This document shows positions 59,636-64,000 of a stretch of DNA of 64,000 nucleotides, one piece after another. The stretch comes from Takakia lepidozioides. Lineage: Eukaryota > Streptophyta > Takakiopsida > Takakiales > Takakiaceae. The stretch is taken from NCBI GenBank assembly GCA_030704615.1, contig CM060731.1:76550756-76614755 (forward strand). The letters run 5' to 3'. A program made the position numbers and the translations under genes. The notes beneath the pieces were generated by a model. The model was given only the letters and a program-made list of their open reading frames with translations. It was not told where the DNA came from and made no database searches. Position 1 is the stretch's first letter, and each line of letters opens with the position of its first letter.

Positions 59636-60822
59636 TTCGCTCACTATTGCATAGCTCTCTATGAAGAGTGCATGAAGTTGAACACAAATCAAGTTTGGAG
59701 TGCAAAACAGGGAAGAAAACTGTGGTTTTGGGTCCAAATGAATTATGTTCGCTCCCAAATTTGGCACGCACGTTGCATATAGCTACATTACACGCCCCAT
59801 TAAAAAACAAAATGAAAAAAAAATCGTGAGCACGCGAAACACAGTCCAACAGGTCCCAAAGCAATAGCAGATCTAGCGGAATATATTCAACAGGTGAACG
59901 GATGGTTGCCCATCCAAATCATTTTTGTTTGCTTCCAAACTTTGCCAGTACATTTGAGACACCCTCTTATAGGTCCCGGACTAATATCAGATCAATCAAA
60001 ATTCATTCAATGGCTCAATGGATGGTTGGCCATCGAGATGATTTTGGTTCGCTTTGAGACTTGGCCAGTATGTTCAATGTGCCATGGAAGAGGCCCCAGA
60101 GTAATATGAGATCAACCGAAATTCGTTCAATGGGCCGACGGATGGTTGCCCATCCAAATGATTTTCGTTCGCTTTGAGACTTGGCCAGTGTGTTCAATGT
60201 ACCCTCTGATAGGTCCCAGTGTAATATGAGATCAATCGTTAACGATTAATCATGAATCATCCAATATGGGAACTGTTGGTTTACCCTTTGAACCATTTAA
60301 CATTGACATCATACTTGTCCAATAACTTTAAGAGGGCATTTACAAGACACTCGCAAAGTTTCAAATGAATCCAAAATCATTTGGCAGGGGAATGATTGGT
60401 TCACCCGTAGCTAATTTCAGGGGCTGAAATTGCCATTTATGGGGCTCGAATTGCCAATTTCAGGGGCTGGACTTGCAATTTGAGGGGTTGAAACTGCCAT
60501 TCCAAGGGCTTCAATTGCCAATTTCAGGGCCTGCACTAGCAATTGTCATTTCACTGGCTACAGTTGCAATTTGAGGGGTGTTTGAATTGGTTATTCAAAT
60601 TCATAAGGAGAAACAACATTTCGCCTACACATGAATTGTTTTTAATTCCATTCTGAAGCCTTATGCTTGATAAAAACATGAAGAGTTGCATGCAAAATAT
60701 CACCATGAACAGACATCGTCTGCATCCAAAACACATTTTATTCCCTCATTTGCACTCCAAGGTGAAGTTATCTTCAACTTCATGCACTCTTCATAGAGAG
60801 TTCTGCAATAGTGAGCATAGAG
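59636..60822. repeat. Inverted repeat pair of about 70 bp within the array
   Basis: 59,637-59,705 (GCTCACTATTGCA, CTCTCTATGAAGAGTGCATG, TTTGGAGTGCAAA) is matched in reverse complement by 60,748-60,820. The two arms flank the three ACTTGGCC units and make the central part of the array a large imperfect palindrome. Confidence 0.7.
60415..60580. repeat. Minisatellite of about 21-22 bp units
   Basis: About seven diverged copies of ATTTCAGGGGCTGAAATTGCC follow each other. Constant words are GGGGCT and TTGCCA/TTGCAA. Confidence 0.75.
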
Positions 60823-61830
60823 CAAAGAATGAACGTTTTTTTCCAAACATTTTTCTTTGGTACATTTTTTGGCAAGGATGTGGTGGTGTGAGGGTTCAAC
60901 TCACAAAACAAAATCAAGCCAAAAACAAAATCATTGCGCCCCACAATCCTATGCCATCTAAATCATTTTATTTAGTAAAAATCCAGTTCAATTCAAAATT
61001 GGATGAAAAGGTGAACGGAAACTTCCCCGATGAAATGATATTTTATTGCTCCAAAACTTTGCAAGTGTCTTCTACATGCCCTCTTACACGTCTTTGAGAA
61101 GTATGACATCAATCTAAAATGGTTTAAAGGGTGAACCAATCGTCCCCCTACCAAATGATTTTAAATTGATTTGAAACTTTGCAAGTGTCTTGTACATGCC
61201 CTCTTACAGGTCTTTCTCAAGTTTCAAATCAATCTAAAATGGTTGAAAGGGTGAATCAATCATGAACATATCAAATGATTTTGGAGTGCTTTAAAGCTTT
61301 GCAAGTGTCTTTCACATGCCATTTTAAAGGTACCGGACAAGTATGAGGTCAGTAGAATATGGTTGAAAGGGTGAACCAATTGTTCCACTATCAAATGGTT
61401 TTACATTGCTTTGAAGCTTTGCAAGTGTTACCCACATGCCCTCCTACAAGTACCGGACAAATATGACGTGAATAAAAAATGGTTGAAAGGGTGAACCAAT
61501 CATTTCGCTATCAAATGATTTTATATTTGCTTTGGATGGTTCAACTTTGGTCCATATGTGCTTAAGTACGTACAAATCACGTACCCAAAGTTGCAAGCGA
61601 AGAAATAATCATTTGCCCCCCGAACGACTCGTTAAACCTTTCAACCAAATTTCAATCATGAATCATTTAATAGGGGAACTATTGGTTCACCCTTAGAACC
61701 ATTTTAGATTGACCTCATACTTGTCCGATAACTTAAAGAGGGCATGTACAACACACTCCCAAAGTTTCAAATCAATCTAAAATCATTTGGCAGGGGAACG
61801 ATTGGTTCACCCATTGACCCGGTGTACACT

Positions 61831-62019
61831 GTTACTCTTCAAGATTCGTGGGTGTGGTGCTTGATTATCCCATATGATGGACCCAGGTGTCATGGCCAAG
61901 TAACAAACCATTAAAACATTATGGTACGAGACAAACACAATTGAAAACAACATTTATTCAAACATGATGTAGCGTCAGAGGTCTACAAGTTTCTATCCAT
62001 CCTCCAGCAATTTTGGGGC
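61831..62019. other. Short spacer after the repeat array
   Basis: Nothing is recognised between the last repeat unit and the end of the kinase-like gene. Confidence 0.4.
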
Positions 62020-63423
62020 TCAGGCCAATTGAATAGCCCCGTCATGAAACGCTTCACAACATTTTTCTAGTTTGTACCGCAACTCTACTGTGTCTACACA
62101 CAAGTTTTCCAGAGCGGAAGCAAAATAGGTTCCAGTAGACATATCGTTGAACAGGCTTGTATCGAACGTGTTACCCCCATTTATTGCCTGGGCTATCTTC
62201 TCAATTGCGAAGGTCTCTGATGGCACAGTTAGAGGGGGCCTACGAGGTGTGCCATATGACTGGTTGTTGGCTACATTATGAACAATTGCAATTTCAGGTG
62301 CAATCCACTATGTGCGAGAGTCTTTATCATCTTGTCTCTGCTCTCGAAAATGTACAACGTGGTTTTTGGGTCATCCGTCGTGGAGGCCATCCCCAATCGC
62401 ATACCCCGATGTACACATCTTCAGACCCTTGTGGAAAATGCAATAAGATGTTGTCGGGGGACATGTCGTTGTGCAAGAGGTGGTGATTATGGACATTGAG
62501 CATGTTGTGCAAAAGCGCCCATGTCAATTGGGTGCGATTCTGTCGGAATCGAACCAGTCGGTTGACCTCCTGCATTTCCTACTCCGTCCCCCGTCGTTCC
62601 ATTAACTCCCTGTTATCCCGATCATTCCCTCATTCCCTACTCAACCATGATCGTATGGTCCTCCCATTCCATCAATGTGTGTAACCTTCATTTCGACGTT
62701 GATGCAACGCAAAATACTTTATGATGCCGAAATGATGGAACTTTACAGCCAACGCCTCATTGTTATGTTGGACTTTGGCAAGCTCAACATTTGTTTCCCT
62801 GGGCATTTTCCCTGCTAGCTCCCAAGATGAAGGAATGAATTGATCCCCAACAATTCTAACCCTCCGAATTGTACCATACCCTCCCTGTTTGGGCGCGTCG
62901 AGTTGTTGTACCTGTGCGTTTGTGGATATGTATCTCACGTTCAATGCCGCATCCGCAGACGAGGACCCTGCCTTCCATGGGAGTGGTTTTGTACGTCGTT
63001 TGGCGTGGGCCTTTGCCATGTCAGACCACCAATCCACAAGCACAAACAACTCCTCCTCCGAAGTTGGCATACGACCTTCAGCTACAGGTGTTCTCGTAAC
63101 AAACTTGTCCATGGTTTGCCTCAGATTCCATGTGACATCATGGGCCGGTCCTCCATCCATTTCATGAATTGGAACTTTGCCCTGTCCTCCTCCCATTCAT
63201 CCCCGGCCAAAGCCTCCCTCATTCTCATCTCCATATTGTGCTGGAATCTAATAAACCCCTCATTCCCATGTCGGACATACAAAATATTCAAACGCATTGT
63301 GTCATTGTCCTTCAAATAATCCTCTGCGCTTGGATAGTTTTTTTCGTTGACCTGACTATCCCGTTCATGTGCATGTTTACGCTTCCTACCTTTACGCCCA
63401 CTTCCCGAGGAACCCCCTGACAC
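62020..63423 (-). pseudogene. Protein-kinase-like gene, decayed
   Basis: From 63,423 the minus strand reads a basic N-terminus (SGRKGRKRKHAHER), then an unfamiliar domain (LNILYVRHGNEGFIRFQHNM, FQFMKWMEDRPMM). After a frameshift near 63,140 it reads FVTRTPVAEGRMPTSEEELF, a glycine loop GGYGTIRRVRI and EALAVKFHH with the likely ATP-binding Lys. After further breaks (62,590-62,670) it shows the catalytic loop LLHNDMSPDNILLHF (HND in place of HRD) and VYIGVCDWGWPP, where DFG is DWG. Past a stop, WIAPEI marks subdomain VIII. The C-terminal helix region ends at 62,020. The kinase fold is clear from four motifs in order. The CDWG variant and the N-terminal domain are unfamiliar to me. Confidence 0.7.
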
Positions 63424-63842
63424 TGCGTTCGAAGCAACGTTCCGGACATGATGAAAGTACTCTGCGGAATAGACGCGGCTTCGTAACGGAAAACTAAACT
63501 CAGACTATTGATAACCTTATATACTAGCAGACCAATTTCCTCACCCTCTATTGATATAGTACCCAAAGCAAATTCTCCCGCAGTCCCAAGAAAAAAGGTG
63601 AAAACTCCTCCCCACACAAATCTACTTTCTCCCCCCCCCCCACGCTCAATCCTGGCCACCGAAGTTCAAACTCCAAGAAGCCCCAGAACCGCACTCACGG
63701 AGAGGGAAAAAAGTGGGTTGGGAATGAGGGGTAGGCCCTTATATACTGCCTGGAGAGGCCTAGCGTGCGACCGCCTCTGCTGCCCGTTCACGCCTCGCCA
63801 CGTGTCCAGGGAACAATCGCACCTAATAACAAAAAAGAAAAT
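63424..63842. other. Region upstream of the kinase-like gene
   Basis: No further gene is recognised. It includes a C-run (63,631-63,642) and should contain the kinase-like gene's former promoter. Confidence 0.4.
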
Positions 63843-63971
63843 GTGCGACCCCCTATAAGCGGTCGCACCTAATAACAAAAAAAAAAAGAGTCTATGACCA
63901 CCACCGGCTGGTGGTCGCACCCATTTAAAAAATAATTAAAAATGTGCGACCATCCCCTGCTGGTGGTCGCA
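63843..63971. repeat. Tandem hairpins built on GTGCGACC / GGTCGCAC
   Basis: GTGCGACC (63,843-63,850) pairs with GGTCGCAC (63,861-63,868). GACCACCACC (63,896-63,905) pairs with GGTGGTC (63,910-63,916). GTGCGACC (63,944-63,951) pairs with GGTCGCA (63,965-63,971). Between the hairpins lie A-rich spacers (AATAACAAAAAA, AATAATTAAAAA). A further GCGACC at 63,767 suggests that the array extends leftwards, and it may also continue beyond the window. Confidence 0.75.
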
Positions 63972-64000
63972 TCTATTTTTTTTTAAATGAAAAAGTTGCG

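Larger units (their letters stand above)
58640..61830. repeat. Array of diverged 120-bp repeats in both orientations
   Basis: Anchor words recur at exact 120-bp steps: ACTTGGCC at 59,091 and 59,211; ACTT(T/G)GCCAG at 59,939, 60,059 and 60,179; CTTTGCAAGTGT near 61,057, 61,177, 61,297 and 61,417. In opposite orientation CTTGTYCGGT occurs at 58,671, 58,791 and 58,918 and again near 60,319 and 61,722. The three groups are diverged versions of one unit (shared CCAAATGATTTT..T..GCTTTGA and ATC.A word order). Non-repeat DNA interrupts the array at 59,300-59,880 and 60,420-61,000. Confidence 0.85.

Noticed and set aside
61021-61530. Regular 120-bp repeats considered as a CRISPR-like array
   Set aside because: The whole unit, not a short repeat between unique spacers, is repeated, and the genome is a plant's; it is a satellite-type array.

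Overview
This is eukaryotic, plant nuclear DNA. The genes that can be named are land-plant families: a DYW-type PPR RNA-editing factor, the RuBisCO assembly chaperone RbcX, a BYPASS1-like protein, a DCN1-like neddylation factor and HMG-CoA lyase. Short GT-AG introns and plant Ty3/gypsy and Ty1/copia retrotransposons fit this. A long DYW-PPR coded by a single exon, together with large unfamiliar gene families, fits a seedless plant (moss, lycophyte or fern). That narrower placement is inference.

Layout. Positions 1-4,930 hold broken Ty3/gypsy elements, including one split inside gag with its halves in opposite orientation. Positions 4,931-10,284 are non-coding, with a tRNA-derived SINE and a 500-bp foldback repeat. 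Positions 10,285-15,195 hold a decayed PPR pseudogene beside an intact 1036-aa PPR-DYW gene, both on the minus strand. An F-box gene (17,485-18,681, minus) ends against a copia LTR. A nested transposon block follows (18,710-30,134): copia LTRs, a TTAA-flanked piggyBac-like MITE, a second MITE, a pogo/Tigger-like transposase relic, a second SINE copy and a PIF/Harbinger transposase relic.

Positions 32,772-48,600 are the gene-rich part: BYPASS1-like (minus) diverging from a small zinc-finger gene (plus), then RbcX, DCN1-like and HMG-CoA lyase, all minus and multi-exon. I derived exon borders by hand and the reading phases agree across introns, except at the HMG-CoA lyase 5' end.

Positions 52,000-64,000 are the least familiar part: a SWIM zinc-finger reading frame, a decayed gene with 8-residue SPEY repeats, a long decayed gene with a ParB-like GGQH motif whose introns carry a recurring palindrome, an array of 120-bp repeats whose first unit codes the end of that gene, a decayed kinase-like gene, and tandem hairpins at the right edge. 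This block is the best candidate for an undescribed mobile or multigene system.

The host genes do not form one pathway. The PPR protein and RbcX act in organelles, HMG-CoA lyase in leucine breakdown, and the DCN1-like and F-box proteins in the ubiquitin/NEDD8 system. Everything here was read by eye; no database search was possible.
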